The position numbers were made by a program, and so were the translations under genes. 64,000 bases of DNA from Clostridium muellerianum. Lineage in GTDB: Bacteria > Bacillota > Clostridia > Clostridiales > Clostridiaceae. The notes beneath the pieces were generated by a model. The model did no database searches and was not told the DNA's origin. It worked only from the letters and a program-made list of their open reading frames with translations. The stretch spans positions 1 to 64,000 of the forward strand of contig NZ_JABBNI010000066.1 of the NCBI RefSeq assembly GCF_012926525.1, written 5' to 3'. Of this stretch, positions 25,823 through 37,176 are shown piece after piece. How positions within the stretch are numbered: position 1 is the stretch's first letter; every line of letters starts with the position of its first letter.

Positions 25823-28462
25823 ATGAAAGAAATAGGCTTAAACGAACTAAGAGAAATGTATTTAAAATTCTTTGAAAGTAAAGAACATTTAAGAATGCCA
25901 AGTTTTTCACTTGTGCCTAAAAATGATAAAAGTTTATTACTTATAAATGCAGGAATGGCACCTTTGAAGCCATACTTTACTGGATTGCAAGTACCTCCAA
26001 AAACAAGAGTTACAACTTGTCAGAAGTGTATAAGAACTGGTGATATTGAAAATGTGGGTAAGACATCAAGACATGGTACGTTTTTTGAAATGCTTGGTAA
26101 CTTCTCTTTTGGAGATTATTTTAAAGAGGAAGTTATTCCATGGGCATGGGAATTTACTACAAAAGTATTAGAAATTCCAAAAGATAAGTTGTATGTAACT
26201 ATTTATTTAGAGGATGATGAAGCAAATGATATATGGGTTAAAAAGACAGATATAGACCCATCAAGAATATTTAGATTAGGAAAAGATGATAATTTTTGGG
26301 AACATGGCGCAGGACCTTGTGGACCTTGTTCTGAAATCCATTTTGATAGAGGCGATGGAAAGGTAAATACAGTAGAAGAATTTTTAGAAGCAGCAGATAA
26401 TGATAGAGTAGTTGAGTTTTGGAATTTGGTATTTACACAATTTGATAAAGATGAAGATGGAAACTATAATAAACTAAAAAATCCTAATATAGATACAGGT
26501 ATGGGGCTTGAAAGAATAGCCACAATAATGCAGGGGAAAAATAGTATTTTTGAAGTTGATACTATAAAAGCTATATTAGATGATGTTAGCAAAACAGCAA
26601 AAGTTGAATATGGAAAAAGTGAACAAAGTGATATATCTATAAGGGTAATAACAGATCATATTAGAAGTGTTAGTTTTATGATTAGTGATGGAATACTGCC
26701 TTCTAACGAAGGAAGAGGATATGTTCTTAGAAGATTGCTTAGAAGAGCTGCAAAGCATGGCAAATCTTTAGGAATAAATAATGCATTTTTATATAAACTA
26801 ACAGATATAGTTATAGATAATTCCTGCGGAAACTATGGTGAGCTTGCAGAAAAAAGAGATTATATAAAAAAAGTAGTAAAATTAGAAGAAGAGAGATTTG
26901 ATGAAACAATAGACAGTGGTATGCAAATTTTAAATGAATTTATAGAAGAATTAAAGGTTAAAGATGATACTATTTTGTCAGGAGAAAAAGCATTTAAATT
27001 ATATGATACTTATGGATTTCCTATAGAACTTACTGAAGAAATACTTGAAGAAAAGGATATGAAGGTAGATTTAGAAGGTTTTAATAAAGAAATGCAAAAT
27101 CAAAGAGAGAGAGCAAGAGCTGCAAGAGAAGAAACAAACTATATGGGTGCAGAAAATACTATACTAAATAAAATATCTTTAGAAATAGAAACAAGTTTTA
27201 ATGGATATGACAGATTAAAAGATATATCAAAAGTTAAAGTTCTAATTAAAAATGAAGAATTTGTTTCGTCAATAGAAGAAGGGGATAAAGGTGTAATAGT
27301 TACAGAAAGTACTCCTTTTTATGCAGAAATGGGAGGACAGATAGGTGACACAGGTATAATATTTACAGATTCTTTTAAAGCAGAAGTTCTTGATTGTAAG
27401 AAAAATGTAGCAGGAAAAATACTTCACTTTGTAAAAGTATTAAATGGAGCTATAAAAGTAGATGATGAAATAAATTTAGCTGTAAATGAAGGTAGAAGAA
27501 ATAACATAAGAAGAAATCATACAGCAACTCATATATTAAATGAAGCATTGAGAAAAGTACTAGGAGAACATGTTCACCAGTCTGGTTCTTATGTAGATGA
27601 TGAAAGACTAAGATTTGACTTTAATCATTTTGAGGCACCAAGTGATGAGCAAATAAAGAAGGTTGAAACTTTAGTTAATGATGAAGTGGTAAAAGTATTA
27701 AATGTGGAAACTCAAGTTATGAGTTTAGAAGAAGCAAGAAAAACAGGTGCTATTGCATTATTTGATAATAAATATAAAGATGAAGTTAGAGTGGTCTCAA
27801 TAGGAAGCTTTAGTAAAGAATTATGTGGTGGAACACATGTATCAAATTCAGGAGAAATAGGACTATTTAAAATAATATCAGAGACAGGTGTAGCTGCTGG
27901 TGTAAGAAGAATAGAAGCTGTCACTGGATCTAAAGCTATTGCCTATGTAGAAGCCAAAAATGATCTTATTAAGGAAATCAGTAATAAGTTAAGATGTTCT
28001 GAGAAAGAAATAATTCACAAATTAGATTTGCAGACACTTGAGATAAAAGAAAAGGATAAAGAAATTGCAGAATTAAAGTCTAAGCTTGCAGGAAGTTCAG
28101 AAGAAGAAATACTAAATAGTTTTCAAGAAATAAAAGGAATAAAGCTTTTCACTGGTGTACTCAAAGATGTAGATGGAAATGCACTTAGAGATTTAGCAGA
28201 TAAGATTAGAAGCAAGGGAGGAGAATGTGTTGTTGTTCTTGGAAGTGCAGTAGATGGTAAAGTTCAGTTTGTATCTATGACTACTAAAGAAGCAGTTGCT
28301 AAAGGCGTTCATTGCGGCAAAATTATAAAAGAAGTAGCATCTATAGCTGGAGGTGGCGGCGGCGGAAGACCTGATATGGCTCAAGCCGGTGGCAAGCTTC
28401 CTGAAAAGTTAGAAGATGCAATATCAAGCTGTATGTCTGTTTTGGAAAAATTAGTTAAATAG
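25823..28462 (+). CDS. alaS: alanyl-tRNA synthetase
   Basis: The 879-residue class II enzyme charges tRNA-Ala. N-terminal catalytic core includes [19 protein letters not shown] and [18 protein letters not shown]; the editing domain holds H566-T-A-T-H570 and C668-G-G-T-H672; the C-Ala domain ends with [15 protein letters not shown]. Start ATG has RBS AAGGAGAG. Controlled by the T-box leader directly upstream. Confidence 0.98.
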   Translation: MKEIGLNELREMYLKFFESKEHLRMPSFSLVPKNDKSLLLINAGMAPLKPYFTGLQVPPKTRVTTCQKCIRTGDIENVGKTSRHGTFFEMLGNFSFGDYFKEEVIPWAWEFTTKVLEIPKDKLYVTIYLEDDEANDIWVKKTDIDPSRIFRLGKDDNFWEHGAGPCGPCSEIHFDRGDGKVNTVEEFLEAADNDRVVEFWNLVFTQFDKDEDGNYNKLKNPNIDTGMGLERIATIMQGKNSIFEVDTIKAILDDVSKTAKVEYGKSEQSDISIRVITDHIRSVSFMISDGILPSNEGRGYVLRRLLRRAAKHGKSLGINNAFLYKLTDIVIDNSCGNYGELAEKRDYIKKVVKLEEERFDETIDSGMQILNEFIEELKVKDDTILSGEKAFKLYDTYGFPIELTEEILEEKDMKVDLEGFNKEMQNQRERARAAREETNYMGAENTILNKISLEIETSFNGYDRLKDISKVKVLIKNEEFVSSIEEGDKGVIVTESTPFYAEMGGQIGDTGIIFTDSFKAEVLDCKKNVAGKILHFVKVLNGAIKVDDEINLAVNEGRRNNIRRNHTATHILNEALRKVLGEHVHQSGSYVDDERLRFDFNHFEAPSDEQIKKVETLVNDEVVKVLNVETQVMSLEEARKTGAIALFDNKYKDEVRVVSIGSFSKELCGGTHVSNSGEIGLFKIISETGVAAGVRRIEAVTGSKAIAYVEAKNDLIKEISNKLRCSEKEIIHKLDLQTLEIKEKDKEIAELKSKLAGSSEEEILNSFQEIKGIKLFTGVLKDVDGNALRDLADKIRSKGGECVVVLGSAVDGKVQFVSMTTKEAVAKGVHCGKIIKEVASIAGGGGGGRPDMAQAGGKLPEKLEDAISSCMSVLEKLVK

Positions 28463-28524
28463 TATACATTTTTATAAATATAGTCTATAATAGAATTAGT
28501 AGAATTACTAGCGGGGTGATATAA

Positions 28525-28776
28525 ATGTGTAACGATAATACTATTCAGTTTGATATTCCTAAGAATAAAGAAGATTTGACTAAAGAAATATTAACTGAAG
28601 TCTACGATTCTCTAATTAAAAAGGGATATAACCCTGTAAATCAATTAGTTGGTTATTTAATTTCAGGGGATCCTACATATATTACAAATTACAACGGAGC
28701 TAGGTCCTTAGTTAGAAAATTAGAAAGAGATGAAATATTAGAAGAAGTACTGAAGGCATATTTAGGAATAAGGTAA
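28525..28776 (+). CDS. ireB: IreB-family regulatory phosphoprotein
   Basis: The 83-residue protein (former DUF965) has [30 protein letters not shown] and YISNYN-like [17 protein letters not shown], matching IreB, a small substrate of the IreK Ser/Thr kinase linked to cephalosporin tolerance in enterococci. The Thr near the N-terminus (T6) is the type of site phosphorylated there. It starts 62 bases after alaS and heads the conserved string ireB-ruvX-DUF1292. Confidence 0.9.
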   Translation: MCNDNTIQFDIPKNKEDLTKEILTEVYDSLIKKGYNPVNQLVGYLISGDPTYITNYNGARSLVRKLERDEILEEVLKAYLGIR

Positions 28777-28781
28777 GATCT

Positions 28782-28812
28782 ACTTCAAATGGGTTTTATG
28801 CCCATTTGAAGT
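28782..28812 (+). terminator. hairpin after ireB
   Basis: ACTTCAAATGGG (28782-28793) and CCCATTTGAAGT (28801-28812) form a 12-bp perfect stem with a 7-base loop. No T-run follows, so it may act as a processing or partial stop rather than a true terminator. Confidence 0.55.
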
Positions 28813-28921
28813 GAGTTATACTATAAAAAAGTTAAAGCTAATTATGTATATTGTAATTTTTTTAGAATTTCATTTGCTAGAAATTAACTATACAATATAA
28901 TAAGAAATTAGGAGAATGAAA

Positions 28922-29338
28922 ATGAGAATACTAGGATTGGACATAGGAGATAGAACTATTGGTGTTGCCGTAAGCGATCCCCTTGGAATTACAGCACAGG
29001 GTATAACTACTATAAGAAGAAAAAGTAAAGATGCGGATATAAAAGAACTTAAAAGTATCTGTGATGAATATAATGTAGACACTATTGTGTCGGGGCTGCC
29101 TAAGAATATGAATGGAACTTTAGGACCTCAAAGTGAAAAGGTAATGAAGTTTTGTGAAATAATAAAAGAAAGCATAGGGCTCCCAATAAAAATGTGGGAT
29201 GAAAGATTAACTACTGTAGCAGCACATAGGGCTATGCTGGAAGCTGATCTGTCTAGAAATAAAAGGAAAAAAATAGTTGATAAGATGGCTGCTATATACA
29301 TACTTCAAGGATATTTAGATAGCATTTCAAATAAATAA
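28922..29338 (+). CDS. ruvX: Holliday junction resolvase-like protein (RuvX/YqgF)
   Basis: The 138-residue RNase H-like protein has [36 protein letters not shown] and [14 protein letters not shown], with the catalytic Asp in the first and last. Implicated in rRNA end processing and possibly DNA junction cutting. The ATG at 28922 is correctly spaced from TTAGGAG; the one at 28916 is not. Confidence 0.93.
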   Translation: MRILGLDIGDRTIGVAVSDPLGITAQGITTIRRKSKDADIKELKSICDEYNVDTIVSGLPKNMNGTLGPQSEKVMKFCEIIKESIGLPIKMWDERLTTVAAHRAMLEADLSRNKRKKIVDKMAAIYILQGYLDSISNK

Positions 29339-29357
29339 ATAAATGAGGTGAACAACC

Positions 29358-29624
29358 ATGGAAAATGATGTAACAACTATTGTTTTAAATGATGAAGATG
29401 GAAAAGAAGTAGAATTCGATGTAATTACTAAGATGGATATAGAAGATAAAGAATATGTAATAGTTGCTCCTAAAGACGAGGAAAATGTGGATGAAGCTAT
29501 AGCATTAAGGATAGACATAGATGAAGAAGGCAATGAGATATTAGCCACTGTAGAGGATGAAGATGAATTTGCAATGGTAGAAGAAGCTTATGAAACCTTG
29601 TTTAGCGATAGTCAACTTAATTAA
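29358..29624 (+). CDS. DUF1292 family protein (YrzB)
   Basis: The 88-residue, very acidic protein has ENDVTTIVLNDEDGKEVEFDVI and YVIVAPKDE, the DUF1292 pattern. It follows ruvX by 20 bases, the normal position of yrzB in Firmicutes, but the lytic transglycosylase (mltG) that often follows is not here. Function unknown. Confidence 0.9.
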   Translation: MENDVTTIVLNDEDGKEVEFDVITKMDIEDKEYVIVAPKDEENVDEAIALRIDIDEEGNEILATVEDEDEFAMVEEAYETLFSDSQLN

Positions 29625-29634
29625 TATTTAATGC

Positions 29635-29664
29635 AAAAGCTATGATATTCATAGCTTTTATAAT
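29635..29664 (+). terminator. terminator of the ruvX-yrzB unit
   Basis: AAAAGCTATGA (29635-29645) and TCATAGCTTTT (29649-29659) form an 11-bp stem with loop TAT, with T-rich tail. Confidence 0.88.
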
Positions 29665-29715
29665 TTTACTATAACATGGTTAAAAAAACTAATTTTTTAA
29701 TTAATTGATTTTCAA

Positions 29716-29744
29716 TTGACAATAACACAAATACGTATTAAACT
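29716..29744 (+). promoter_or_regulatory. promoter of the fur gene
   Basis: TTGACA (29716-29721), 17-base spacer, TAAACT (29739-29744). A good sigma-A type promoter 37 bases before the start of the Fur-family gene. Confidence 0.55.
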
Positions 29745-29780
29745 ATGGTTTGAAAATAATTATTGAAACGGGGTTATACA

Positions 29781-30242
29781 ATGGCAAAGCTTTCACCTGA
29801 AGAAACAGAAAAACTTAAGAATAATTTAAAAGAAAAAGGCTATAAGCTTACGCCTCAAAGGAGAGCTATTGTAGATATAATAATAAGAAATGAAGGTAGC
29901 CACCTTACAACAGAAGAATTATATGATTTAGTGAAAAAAGATTGTCCAGAAATAGGATTGGCTACAGTATATAGAACAGTTCAATTGTTAGAAGAATTAG
30001 GTGTAATATGTAAATTGGAACTTAACGATGGATGCAGTAGATATGAGTTAATTCATGAAGAAGAAAACCATCAGCATCATCACTTAATATGTACTAATTG
30101 TGGAGCTGTAATTGAGGTTCAACATGATTTATTAGATGATTTGGAAAATGAAATTCAAGAAAAACATAATTTCAAAATTACTAATCACAGTGTGAAATTC
30201 TATGGAATATGTAGTGATTGTATGAAGAATCATAATAAATAA
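29781..30242 (+). CDS. fur: Fur-family metal-dependent repressor
   Basis: The 153-residue protein has the winged helix GYKLTPQRRAIVDII and ATVYRTVQLLEELGVI, and the metal sites HQHHHLICTNCGAVIEV and CSDC (two CxxC zinc sites). These fit Fur; PerR or Zur cannot be excluded. The ATG at 29781 is 7 bases after GGGGTTA; an in-frame TTG at 29763 is rejected. It is followed by a hairpin terminator. Confidence 0.9.
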   Translation: MAKLSPEETEKLKNNLKEKGYKLTPQRRAIVDIIIRNEGSHLTTEELYDLVKKDCPEIGLATVYRTVQLLEELGVICKLELNDGCSRYELIHEEENHQHHHLICTNCGAVIEVQHDLLDDLENEIQEKHNFKITNHSVKFYGICSDCMKNHNK

Positions 30243-30256
30243 TTTAATGAAACTTG

Positions 30257-30290
30257 ATTTAGGTAGCATTTACATGCTATCTAAATTTTA
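30257..30290 (+). terminator. terminator of fur
   Basis: ATTTAGGTAGCA (30257-30268) pairs with TGCTATCTAAAT (30275-30286), one wobble, then TTTTA. Confidence 0.75.
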
Positions 30291-30307
30291 GCTGAATTTA
30301 TCCGAGC

Positions 30308-30337
30308 TTGACAGTAAACATATATTACTTTTATAAA
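30308..30337 (+). promoter_or_regulatory. promoter of rnjA
   Basis: TTGACA (30308-30313), 18-base spacer, TATAAA (30332-30337), 68 bases before the start of rnjA. Confidence 0.5.
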
Positions 30338-30404
30338 AGCAGTATTGTTAGGTTAGCTATTGGGTAAAATATTTTAAAAATTAAAAAAAAGGAGGGAAGA
30401 TTTT

Positions 30405-32072
30405 TTGCGCAAGGAAAAAGAAAAAATAAAAATTATTCCATTAGGTGGATTAAATGAAATAGGAAAGAATCTTACGGCAATAGAATATAAAAATGACATA
30501 GTAGTAATAGACTGTGGATTAAAGTTTCCTGATGATGAAATGTTAGGAGTAGATTTGGTAATACCAGATACAGGATATCTTCAAAAAAACATAGAGAAAG
30601 TTAAAGGTATATTTGTAACTCATGGCCATGAAGATCATATTGGAGCACTACCATATGTACTAAAAGAGATGAATGTGCCTGTTTATGGAACAAAGTTAAC
30701 ATTAGGCATTATTCAAACAAAGTTAAAAGAGCACAATTTACTAAGTGTAGTAGAGTTAAAATGTGTAAAACCTAAGGATATAATTAAATTAGAAAATGTA
30801 TCAGTGGAATTCATAAGAACTAGCCACAGTATAGCAGATTCGGTGGCTATTGCTATTCATACACCTATTGGTGTTATTTTGCATACAGGAGATTTTAAAA
30901 TTGATTATACGCCTATTGATGGATGTGTAGCTGATTTAGCAAGATTTGCAGAATTAGGAAAAAGGGGGGTACTAGTAATGCTGGCAGACAGCACTAATGT
31001 GGAAAGGCCAGGATATACTATGTCCGAAAGTACTGTAGGAGAAACATTCAGGCAAATCTTTACTGATGCTAAAGGAAGAATAATTGTAGCAACTTTTGCT
31101 TCAAATATTCACAGAATACAGCAGATAATTACAGAATCAGAAAAATATAATAGAAAAGTGGCTGTTTCTGGTAGAAGTATGGAAAATATAATGGAAGTAG
31201 CAATGGAGTTAGGCTATATAGATGCTAATAAAGATATATTTGTTAACATAGATAATATAAATAAATATCCAAATAATAGAATAACTATCATTACTACGGG
31301 AAGCCAAGGAGAAGCTATGTCAGCCCTTTCGAGGATGGCGTCTTCAGAACATAAGAAAGTCAATATAATACCTGGTGACAGAGTTATTATATCTGCAACT
31401 CCTATACCTGGAAATGAAAAGTTAGTTTCAAAAGTGATAAATCAATTATTTAAAAAAGGTGCAGATGTAATTTATTCGGCATTAGCAGATGTTCATGTAT
31501 CTGGCCACGCTTGTCAGGAAGAATTAAAACTTATGCATACACTTGTAAAACCTAAATTTTTTATACCAGTGCATGGTGAATACAGACATTTAAAACAGCA
31601 TGGTGAACTAGCTGTTAAGTTAGGACTTCCATCAAAAAATTTAGTAATTGCCGATAATGGTGACGTGATAGAGGTAACAAGAGATTCTATAAGGAAGAAT
31701 GGAACTGTTATGTCTGGTCAGGTATTTGTAGATGGATTAGGTGTAGGTGATGTTGGAAATATAGTTTTAAGAGACAGAAAACACCTTTCACAGGATGGTA
31801 TACTTACAGTAGTAGTTACTATTGAAAAAGAAAGTGGAAGTGTGATTGCGGGTCCTGATATTATTTCAAGAGGATTTGTTTATGTAAGGGAATCTGAATA
31901 TTTAATGGAAGAAGCAAGAGAAATAGTTAAAGATGCTTTGAAAAAATGTGAGGAAAAACATATAACAGAATGGGCAAGCATAAAATCAAATATAAAGGAA
32001 GTTCTTAGAATATTCCTTTATGAAAAAACAAAGAGAAAGCCAATGATACTTCCTATAATTATGGAAATATAG
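30405..32072 (+). CDS. rnjA: ribonuclease J
   Basis: The 555-residue metallo-beta-lactamase/beta-CASP nuclease degrades and matures RNA (5' exo and endo). Zinc motif THGHEDHIGA (HxHxDH) is at about residue 70, with HSIADSVAIAIHT, HTGDFKID and the C-terminal HVSGHACQEELKLM. Start is TTG after a strong AAAAGGAGGGAAG. Normal length. Confidence 0.96.
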   Translation: MRKEKEKIKIIPLGGLNEIGKNLTAIEYKNDIVVIDCGLKFPDDEMLGVDLVIPDTGYLQKNIEKVKGIFVTHGHEDHIGALPYVLKEMNVPVYGTKLTLGIIQTKLKEHNLLSVVELKCVKPKDIIKLENVSVEFIRTSHSIADSVAIAIHTPIGVILHTGDFKIDYTPIDGCVADLARFAELGKRGVLVMLADSTNVERPGYTMSESTVGETFRQIFTDAKGRIIVATFASNIHRIQQIITESEKYNRKVAVSGRSMENIMEVAMELGYIDANKDIFVNIDNINKYPNNRITIITTGSQGEAMSALSRMASSEHKKVNIIPGDRVIISATPIPGNEKLVSKVINQLFKKGADVIYSALADVHVSGHACQEELKLMHTLVKPKFFIPVHGEYRHLKQHGELAVKLGLPSKNLVIADNGDVIEVTRDSIRKNGTVMSGQVFVDGLGVGDVGNIVLRDRKHLSQDGILTVVVTIEKESGSVIAGPDIISRGFVYVRESEYLMEEAREIVKDALKKCEEKHITEWASIKSNIKEVLRIFLYEKTKRKPMILPIIMEI

Positions 32073-32148
32073 TTATTTACTTAAACTACCAATATTATAT
32101 TTGGTTTAGAACTAAAATTTTCAAGTATATTTAAGGGGGAATTTATTT

Positions 32149-32499
32149 ATGAATATCTATGATAAGGCTAATGAGTTTGCAAAAGAGTTAAAAGATTGCC
32201 CAGAAGTTGTTAATCTTAGAGAAGCTAGTAAAAACATACAGAATAATGATACTAACAAAAAAATGTTAGATGACTTTAGAAAGTTACAAATAGAGGCATA
32301 TTCCCAGCAAATGCAAACTGGAAAAGTATCTGATGAAATAACAGAAAAGCTTAAAAATTTAGGACCAGTTATATCTGCTAATCCTTCTGTAAGCAATTAC
32401 ATTCAAGCAGAGCAAAGATTTAGCGTTATATGGAATGATGTATTAAAAATTTTAAATGATGCCATAGGTGTAGATTTTTCGTTTGGAATGGATAAATAA
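32149..32499 (+). CDS. ylbF: YlbF/YmcA family regulator
   Basis: The 116-residue, all-helical protein has the ANEFAKELKDCPEVVNLREASKNIQ start and MLDDFRKLQIEAYSQQMQTGKV of the YlbF/YmcA (Com_YlbF) family, which in Bacillus forms a complex with YaaT affecting RNase Y and Spo0A phosphorelay. Whether that holds here is unknown. RBS AAGGGGGAA. Confidence 0.85.
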   Translation: MNIYDKANEFAKELKDCPEVVNLREASKNIQNNDTNKKMLDDFRKLQIEAYSQQMQTGKVSDEITEKLKNLGPVISANPSVSNYIQAEQRFSVIWNDVLKILNDAIGVDFSFGMDK

Positions 32500-32556
32500 A
32501 ATTCTACAGAAGTTGACTTTTTAAAATTATGATACTAAAATAGATAGGGTAAGCAT

Positions 32557-32589
32557 AATTGGGTACTTTATAAAGTATCCAATTTTTTT
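32557..32589 (+). terminator. terminator of ylbF
   Basis: AATTGGGTACTTTA (32557-32570) and TAAAGTATCCAATT (32571-32584) are complementary with one G-T, ending in a T-run. Confidence 0.85.
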
Positions 32590-32649
32590 GAGTGATTATT
32601 AGGATGAAAAGTGACATTTAGTTACTTAAACAAAAATGGAGGAATAATA

Positions 32650-34473
32650 ATGGAATTATTTACAAGAAACGATATAAGGAATGTGGCAATAATCGCACAC
32701 GTTGACCATGGTAAGACTACATTAGTAGATGCACTTCTTAAGCAAAGCCATGTATTTAGAGAAAATGAAAAAGTTCAAGAAAGAGTAATGGATTCAAATG
32801 ACCTTGAAAAAGAGAGAGGTATCACTATACTTTCTAAGAATACAGCAGTAATGCATAATGGAATTAAAATAAATATTGTAGACACTCCAGGACATGCTGA
32901 TTTTGGAGGAGAAGTTGAGCGTGTACTTAAAATGGTAGACAGTGTGCTACTTGTTGTAGATGCTTATGAAGGACCAATGCCACAAACTAAGTTTGTATTA
33001 AAGAAAGCTTTAGAGCTTAACTTAAGACCTATAGTAGTTATAAATAAAATAGATAGACCAGATGGAAGACCTGCTGAAGTTTTAGATGAAGTATTTGACT
33101 TGTTTGTAGAGCTTGGTGCAAGTGATGAGCAACTTGATTTTCCAGTAGTTTATTGTTCAGCAAGAGCGGGTTTTGCAAAAAAAGAATTAGAAGATGAATC
33201 AGATAACATGGATCCAATGTTTGATGTTATAGTAAAAAATGTTCCAGCACCTCAAGGTCACCTGGACATGCCGCTTCAAATGCTAGTTACAACTATAGAT
33301 TATAATGAATATGTAGGTAAAATTGGTATAGGTAAAATACAAAGAGGAAGTATAAAAAAGAATCAACAAGTAGCATTAGTAAGAACAGATGGACAAATAG
33401 ATAATGTAAAAATTTCTAGTCTTTATGTGTATAATGGACTTAAAAGAGAAGAAACAGATGAAGCTAAACTTGGAGATATAATAGCAGTTGCTGGTATTCC
33501 TGATATAAATATAGGAGAAACTGTAGCAGATAGTGCTAATCCAGAGGCTCTTCCTTTTGTTGAGATAGATGAACCTACATTAAGTATGAACTTTATGGTT
33601 AATGATTCACCATTCGCAGGACGAGAAGGAGAATTTGTTACTTCAAGACATTTAAGAGATAGACTTATGAAGGAATTAGAAACTAATGTATCTTTAAAAG
33701 TAGAAGAAACAGAAAGTGCTGATTGCTTTAAAGTTAGTGGAAGAGGAGAACTTCATCTTTCAGTTTTAATTGAAACTATGAGAAGAGAAGGATATGAATT
33801 CCAGGTTTCTAAGCCATCGGTTATATTTAAAGAAGAAAATGGTAAAAAGTGCGAACCTATTGAATACCTTACAATAGACGTACCAGAAGAATTCATGGGA
33901 GTTGTTATGGAAAAGCTAGGACCTAGAAAAGGTGAGATGGTAAACATGACATCTGCTATTAATGGATATACAAGACTTGAATTTAAGATTCCTGCAAGAG
34001 GACTTATAGGATTTAGAAATGAATTTATGACTGATACAAAAGGTAATGGTATAATGAACCACGTATTAAGTGGATATGAACCATATAGAGGAGAAATTCC
34101 TGAAAGAACTAGAGGATCACTGATTGTGTTTGAAACAGGTACATCTATTGGTTACGGATTGTTCAATGCACAAGAAAGAGGAACATTATTTATAGAACCA
34201 GCTACAGATGTATATGCTGGAATGATAGCTGGACAATGTTCAAGAGCAGATGATATAGAAGTTAATGTATGTAAGAAGAAACATTTATCTAATACTAGAT
34301 CATCAGGTGCAGATGATGCCTTAAAATTAGTACCAGTAACTCAGATGAGCTTAGAGCAAAGTCTTGAGTTTATAGGTTCTGATGAACTTGTAGAAATTAC
34401 TCCTAAGAGTATTAGAATGAGAAAAAAAATACTAGATGCTGATCTTAGAAAGAGAGCTTCAAGAAGAAAATAA
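32650..34473 (+). CDS. typA: translational GTPase TypA/BipA
   Basis: The 607-residue ribosome-binding GTPase has G1 AHVDHGKTT, switch [11 protein letters not shown]3 [11 protein letters not shown] and G4 [10 protein letters not shown], followed by elongation-factor-like domains and the BipA C-terminal [24 protein letters not shown]. Supports 50S assembly and low-temperature growth. The ATG at 32650 is preceded by TGGAGGAATA; a GTG at 32611 is rejected. Confidence 0.97.
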   Translation: MELFTRNDIRNVAIIAHVDHGKTTLVDALLKQSHVFRENEKVQERVMDSNDLEKERGITILSKNTAVMHNGIKINIVDTPGHADFGGEVERVLKMVDSVLLVVDAYEGPMPQTKFVLKKALELNLRPIVVINKIDRPDGRPAEVLDEVFDLFVELGASDEQLDFPVVYCSARAGFAKKELEDESDNMDPMFDVIVKNVPAPQGHLDMPLQMLVTTIDYNEYVGKIGIGKIQRGSIKKNQQVALVRTDGQIDNVKISSLYVYNGLKREETDEAKLGDIIAVAGIPDINIGETVADSANPEALPFVEIDEPTLSMNFMVNDSPFAGREGEFVTSRHLRDRLMKELETNVSLKVEETESADCFKVSGRGELHLSVLIETMRREGYEFQVSKPSVIFKEENGKKCEPIEYLTIDVPEEFMGVVMEKLGPRKGEMVNMTSAINGYTRLEFKIPARGLIGFRNEFMTDTKGNGIMNHVLSGYEPYRGEIPERTRGSLIVFETGTSIGYGLFNAQERGTLFIEPATDVYAGMIAGQCSRADDIEVNVCKKKHLSNTRSSGADDALKLVPVTQMSLEQSLEFIGSDELVEITPKSIRMRKKILDADLRKRASRRK

Positions 34474-34541
34474 ATTAACGAATAATGAAAAAAGTGTTTT
34501 ATTAAATCATATATAAATTAAGAATATTAAGTATGAATAGA

Positions 34542-34580
34542 CCAGAAGTATAATCTTTTTTTAAAGAATGTACTTCTGGA
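34542..34580 (+). terminator. possible weak terminator of typA
   Basis: CCAGAAGTA and TACTTCTGG pair across a ~20-base A/T-rich loop, with AAAATTTTAT after. It lies ~70 bases after the stop codon. Confidence 0.5.
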
Positions 34581-34644
34581 AAATTTTATATAAAATATTT
34601 TTAAAGTAGCTTATTTTCGTTTAATTTGATGTTTGGAGGAAATA

Positions 34645-35292
34645 ATGAAGGGTATTACGTATGATTATATGGAACAATATATAAGATCTCTCATAGAGGA
34701 GCATAGTGGATATTTAAAACAATTAGAAGATTATGCTCATGAAAATAATGTTCCTATAGTACATAAAGAGGTTGCTAGATTTTTAGAGCTTATGATAAAT
34801 ATAAAAAAGCCTTTAAAAATATTAGAACTTGGCACTGCTATAGGATATTCTGCTATTCTTATGAATATAAGTTCCAAAGGCAATAGTGAAATAACTACTA
34901 TTGAAAGAGATGAAAAGATGATAACACTTGCCAAAAATAATATTGAAAAATGTGGGTTTAAAGATAAAATTAAAATTATTCAAGGTGAATGTTTAGAGGT
35001 ATTAGAAAAACTTGATGGTAAATATGATTTAATATTTATGGATGCAGGAAAAGGTCATTATAATCATTTTCTTCCTCATTGTATGAGGTTGTTAAATAAG
35101 GACGGAATAATAATAGCAGATAATGCATTATTTAGGGGAATGGTTGCTTCAAAAGAATTAGTGGAAAGAAGAAAGATAACTATAGTTAAAAGAATGAGAG
35201 AGTATTTAAAGCTTGTATCTGACAATGAAAAATTTATAACTTCAGTTATACCTATGGGCGATGGAATAGCGGTTACAACAAGGAGGGATTAA
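34645..35292 (+). CDS. trmR: SAM-dependent O-methyltransferase (TrmR/YrrM)
   Basis: The 215-residue class I methyltransferase has LELGTAIGYSAILM (motif I), TIERDEKMITLAK and YDLIFMDAGKGHYNHF. In Bacillus, YrrM methylates 5-hydroxyuridine of tRNA to mo5U. The next gene is a U32 peptidase-like TrhP, which makes the hydroxyuridine, so the pair strongly supports this role over a catechol O-methyltransferase. GGAGG precedes the ATG at 34645. Confidence 0.85.
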   Translation: MKGITYDYMEQYIRSLIEEHSGYLKQLEDYAHENNVPIVHKEVARFLELMINIKKPLKILELGTAIGYSAILMNISSKGNSEITTIERDEKMITLAKNNIEKCGFKDKIKIIQGECLEVLEKLDGKYDLIFMDAGKGHYNHFLPHCMRLLNKDGIIIADNALFRGMVASKELVERRKITIVKRMREYLKLVSDNEKFITSVIPMGDGIAVTTRRD

Positions 35293-35293
35293 T

Positions 35294-36514
35294 TTGAAAA
35301 AACCTGAATTATTAGCACCTGCAGGAAATTTAGAAAAGTTGAAAATGGCCATAAATTTTGGAGCAGATGCTGTTTATCTAGGAGGTAGTAAGCTTAATTT
35401 AAGAGCTTTTGCAGATAATTTTACAGATGAGGAATTAAAAGAAGGATTAAAGTATGCTCATGAAAGAGGAAAAAGAGTATTTGTTACTATAAATGTTTTT
35501 CCGCACAATGATGATTTAATGGGATTAGAAGAATATTTAAAAAAGTTATATGATTTAAAGGTAGATGCTGTACTTGTATCAGATCCAGGAATTATTATGA
35601 CTGCTAGAGAAACTGTGCCTGAGTTAGAAATTCATTTAAGTACACAAGCCAATAATGTTAATTGGAAATCTGCACAGTTTTGGCATAAACAAGGAGTAAA
35701 GAGAATTGTTTTAGCTAGAGAGTTATCTTTAATTGAAATCGAGGAAATAAGAAATAAGTTACCAGAAGATTGTGAAATAGAAGCTTTTGTACATGGATCT
35801 ATGTGTATGGCTTATTCTGGAAGATGTGTAATTTCAAACTACATGACAGGTAGAGATTCAAATAGGGGACAGTGTGCTCAACCATGCAGATATAAATATT
35901 ACTTAATGGAAGAAAAAAGACCTAATGAATATTTTCCTGTAATTGAAGATGAAAGAGGAACTTATATACTAAATTCAAAAGATTTATGTATGATAGAACA
36001 TATACCAGAACTTGTTCAAGCGGGAATAAATTCTCTTAAAATTGAAGGTAGAATGAAGAGCTCGTATTATGTCGCTAGTATAGTTAAGGCTTACAGACAG
36101 GCAATAGATACATATTTTGAAAATCCTAAAGAATATAAGTTTCAGAAAAAGTGGATGGATGAGCTTGCAAAGGCAAGTCATAGAGTGTACTATACAGGAT
36201 TTTATTTTGGAGATCCTAACAAACAATCATATGAATCCTCTGCTTACATAAGAAATTATGATATTGTAGGAGTAGTTAGAGATTATGATAAATCTACAGG
36301 TATTGCTACTATAGAACAAAGAAATAAAGTATTTGAAGGTGACAAAGTAGAGGTTTTAAGACCAAAAGATGATGGTTTTGAAATATGTTTAAAAGATATG
36401 AAAAACGAAAAGGGCGAAAAAATAGAATCAGCACCTTCAGCTCAAATGATATATACAATTAGCACGTCAGTAGAATTAAAGAAGGATGACATGCTTATAA
36501 AAAGTAAAAATTAG
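35294..36514 (+). CDS. trhP: U32-family tRNA hydroxylation protein TrhP
   Basis: The 406-residue protein has U32 signatures [69 protein letters not shown], with the four Cys that bind a 4Fe-4S cluster. It catalyses 5-hydroxylation of tRNA U34 using prephenate as cofactor. One base after trmR. Bacillus has two such genes (yrrN, yrrO); only one is here. TTG start after AAGGAGGGA. Older annotation as a collagenase is not supported. Confidence 0.9.
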   Translation: MKKPELLAPAGNLEKLKMAINFGADAVYLGGSKLNLRAFADNFTDEELKEGLKYAHERGKRVFVTINVFPHNDDLMGLEEYLKKLYDLKVDAVLVSDPGIIMTARETVPELEIHLSTQANNVNWKSAQFWHKQGVKRIVLARELSLIEIEEIRNKLPEDCEIEAFVHGSMCMAYSGRCVISNYMTGRDSNRGQCAQPCRYKYYLMEEKRPNEYFPVIEDERGTYILNSKDLCMIEHIPELVQAGINSLKIEGRMKSSYYVASIVKAYRQAIDTYFENPKEYKFQKKWMDELAKASHRVYYTGFYFGDPNKQSYESSAYIRNYDIVGVVRDYDKSTGIATIEQRNKVFEGDKVEVLRPKDDGFEICLKDMKNEKGEKIESAPSAQMIYTISTSVELKKDDMLIKSKN

Positions 36515-36539
36515 TATAATAAAGTTGAGGGGGATACAG

Positions 36540-37166
36540 ATGAAGCGTCCAATTTTAATAGGTATTACTGGCGGAACTGGTTCAGGAAAAAGTACAATTG
36601 CAAAAGAAATATACAATAAATTCGGTGAAGATTGCATAGCTATGATAGAACAGGATTCTTATTATAAAGATCAAAGTAATCTTTCTATGGAAGAAAGAAT
36701 AAAAACTAATTATGATCATCCTAATGCTTTTGACACACAGCTTTTAATAAAACATTTAAACAGTCTTTTAAAAAAAGAAGCTATAGATAAACCAATTTAT
36801 GATTTTGAAGCTCACAATAGAAAAAAAGATACTGTAAGAGTTGAGCCTAGGGAAATTGTTATAGTAGAAGGTATACTTGTGCTTGAAGAGGAAGAAATAA
36901 GAAATCTTTTAGATATAAAGTTATACGTAGATACCGATGCAGATGTAAGGATAATAAGAAGAATACTTAGAGATATAAATGAAAGAGGTAGAACTGTAGA
37001 TTCTGTTATAAATCAATACTTAAACGTAGTAAGACCAATGCATACTCAATTTATAGAACCTACTAAGAGATATGCTGATATTATAATACCTGAAGGTGGG
37101 CATAATAAAGTTGCTATAGATATTATAGTTGCTAATATAAAACAATTTTTACAAAGAGAAGAGTAG
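36540..37166 (+). CDS. udk: uridine kinase
   Basis: The 208-residue P-loop kinase phosphorylates uridine and cytidine with GTP/ATP. Walker A is [12 protein letters not shown] (residues 8-17) and [12 protein letters not shown] and [12 protein letters not shown] are typical. It completes the trmR-trhP-udk string. A poorly paired hairpin with T-run follows; its T-run contains the next gene's RBS. ATG at 36540 follows GAGGGGG. Confidence 0.96.
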   Translation: MKRPILIGITGGTGSGKSTIAKEIYNKFGEDCIAMIEQDSYYKDQSNLSMEERIKTNYDHPNAFDTQLLIKHLNSLLKKEAIDKPIYDFEAHNRKKDTVRVEPREIVIVEGILVLEEEEIRNLLDIKLYVDTDADVRIIRRILRDINERGRTVDSVINQYLNVVRPMHTQFIEPTKRYADIIIPEGGHNKVAIDIIVANIKQFLQREE

Positions 37167-37176
37167 ATTATTGAAT

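Noticed and set aside
35294-36514. Collagenase/peptidase function for the U32 protein
   Set aside because: Gene order with trmR and the four-Cys motif fit the tRNA-hydroxylating TrhP family better.
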